7,991 nt of DNA, from positions 1-7,991 of the forward strand of contig NZ_JAFLSB010000058.1 in assembly GCF_022511165.1 (NCBI RefSeq). Direction: 5' to 3'. This document shows positions 7,182-7,991 of this stretch, in pieces. The notes under the pieces are model-generated. The model searched no databases. It saw only the letters and a program-made list of their open reading frames with translations, and had not been told where the DNA came from. The DNA is from Helicobacter sp. Its GTDB lineage: Bacteria; Campylobacterota; Campylobacteria; Campylobacterales; Helicobacteraceae. Every line of letters begins with the position of its first letter. Position 1 is the first letter of the stretch. The position numbers and the translations under genes were made by a program.

Positions 7182-7991
7182 ATGAAGCATAATCCCGAGA
7201 TTCCAGCGGGGGAGGGGGAATACACCTCTTTAGCAGATTTATCCTCTCAACACCTCACAGATTCTACGCATACAAATACATCTCCCAAAACTTATCAAAT
7301 TAATAATAACGATACAGATTCTTCACAATCTCATAATAATTTAGAATCTTTCCACCTTTTTAATACTTCACATTCCTCTTTGGTTCTTAAAAGTCTCTTT
7401 CACAAATACTCTTTTTCATCATTATGGCATTCCTTTCATTCATTATTCACTTCTCCTAAAGATATAAAAACCTACACACGTTATAAAGATATTTCTCTCT
7501 TTGCTATTCTTAATATCTGCTTCTTAATTTGTGTTTATACCCCCTTTGCTATATATAGCAGTGATATGTCACAATTTGATGCTAAAGATTCTCTTAAAAC
7601 CCTTTGCATATTGTGTGGATTCTTTATTTTTTTTGCACTTGTGCTTGTATATATCACAAGTTTTTTGTATAGAAGTAGATTTTTAAAACTCGCTACTTGG
7701 AGCTGGAGTATTCTTTTAGTGATAGGCATCATTGATACCTTTATTTTCACAGGGGATTATGGAGTAATGGATAATTTTATCTTGCAAAATCCTACTTTTG
7801 TGGATTCAGATTTTCGAAAGTCAAAGATACCTCACGCTATTTTTACTTTTATATTGAGTGTGGTGATTGTGGCAATAGTATTTAAATACCTCAAAAGCAT
7901 ATTCCAAATCCTTTTTATCACAATTTTTCTCTCAAGTGTCGTATATGGATATAAGATACTTCACACTCAAGGAGACGCTCTCATACAAATA
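7182..7991 (+). CDS. Polytopic membrane protein, N-terminal part, possibly sulfatase/phosphoethanolamine-transferase type
   Basis: The frame is open for 270 codons from an ATG with AGGAG 6 nt upstream to the right edge, so the gene is incomplete at its 3' end. Residues 1 to about 100 form a polar tail rich in Ser, Thr, Asn and His with no predicted membrane segment. About five transmembrane helices follow: roughly 104-125, 140-163, 170-190, 218-236 and 238-259. Between helices 3 and 4 is a loop with G-D-Y-G-V-M-D-N-F (191-199). Five N-terminal helices before a large extracytoplasmic catalytic domain is the layout of EptA/LtaS-like enzymes of the alkaline phosphatase superfamily, which transfer phosphoethanolamine or phosphoglycerol to envelope molecules. 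That assignment is a guess, since the catalytic half lies outside the window. A transporter or an uncharacterised membrane protein remains possible. The coding strand is unusually pyrimidine-rich compared with the gene before it. Confidence 0.75.
   Translation, partial: MKHNPEIPAGEGEYTSLADLSSQHLTDSTHTNTSPKTYQINNNDTDSSQSHNNLESFHLFNTSHSSLVLKSLFHKYSFSSLWHSFHSLFTSPKDIKTYTRYKDISLFAILNICFLICVYTPFAIYSSDMSQFDAKDSLKTLCILCGFFIFFALVLVYITSFLYRSRFLKLATWSWSILLVIGIIDTFIFTGDYGVMDNFILQNPTFVDSDFRKSKIPHAIFTFILSVVIVAIVFKYLKSIFQILFITIFLSSVVYGYKILHTQGDALIQI

Noticed and set aside
7535..7750. Minus-strand open frame opposite the membrane protein gene
   Set aside because: It is a shadow of the transmembrane helices on the plus strand and has no translation signals.
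1..7991. CRISPR array, tRNA, insertion sequence or phage genes
   Set aside because: No spaced direct repeats, cloverleaf with CCA-adjacent acceptor stem, transposase motif or terminal inverted repeats were found by eye on either strand.

Overview
The window is AT-rich, gene-dense bacterial DNA. Its gene content, its CarB with extra segments beyond the E. coli form, the adjacency of sppA and purU (which I recall also from Helicobacter pylori) and its weakly conserved promoters with clear TATAAT-like -10 boxes all suggest a Campylobacterota genome, most likely an enterohepatic Helicobacter. The genus is inferred from protein resemblance and style, not from a search.

Layout. (1) Positions 3-839, plus strand: the 3' part of a CDP-glycerol glycerophosphotransferase-like gene, an envelope or capsule polymer enzyme, cut by the left window edge. 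(2) Positions 840-943: a short convergent gap, with a hairpin just inside the end of carB that may act as a terminator. (3) Positions 944-6562, minus strand, transcribed right to left: ridA, sppA and purU form a tight cluster (20-nt gap, then a 4-nt ATGA overlap). carB follows after 125 nt with its own likely promoter. (4) Positions 6563-6631: a 69-nt divergent intergenic region whose two -10 boxes overlap. (5) Positions 6632-7102, plus strand: a small exported protein of unknown function. (6) Positions 7182-7991, plus strand: the N-terminal 270 codons of a polytopic membrane protein with a long polar, Ser/Thr/Asn/His-rich tail, cut by the right edge.

How the genes work together. carB (carbamoyl phosphate for pyrimidines and arginine), purU (release of formate from 10-formyl-tetrahydrofolate, feeding purine synthesis) and ridA (removal of reactive enamines from PLP enzymes) are core metabolism. 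sppA cleans up membrane peptides and appears co-transcribed for reasons of chromosome layout rather than pathway. The flanking plus-strand genes concern the cell envelope. No rRNA, tRNA, CRISPR array, insertion sequence or phage gene is visible. Most of the window is ordinary housekeeping. The least explained parts are the exported protein at 6632-7102, the tailed membrane protein after it, and a possible 11-codon leader ORF between them.
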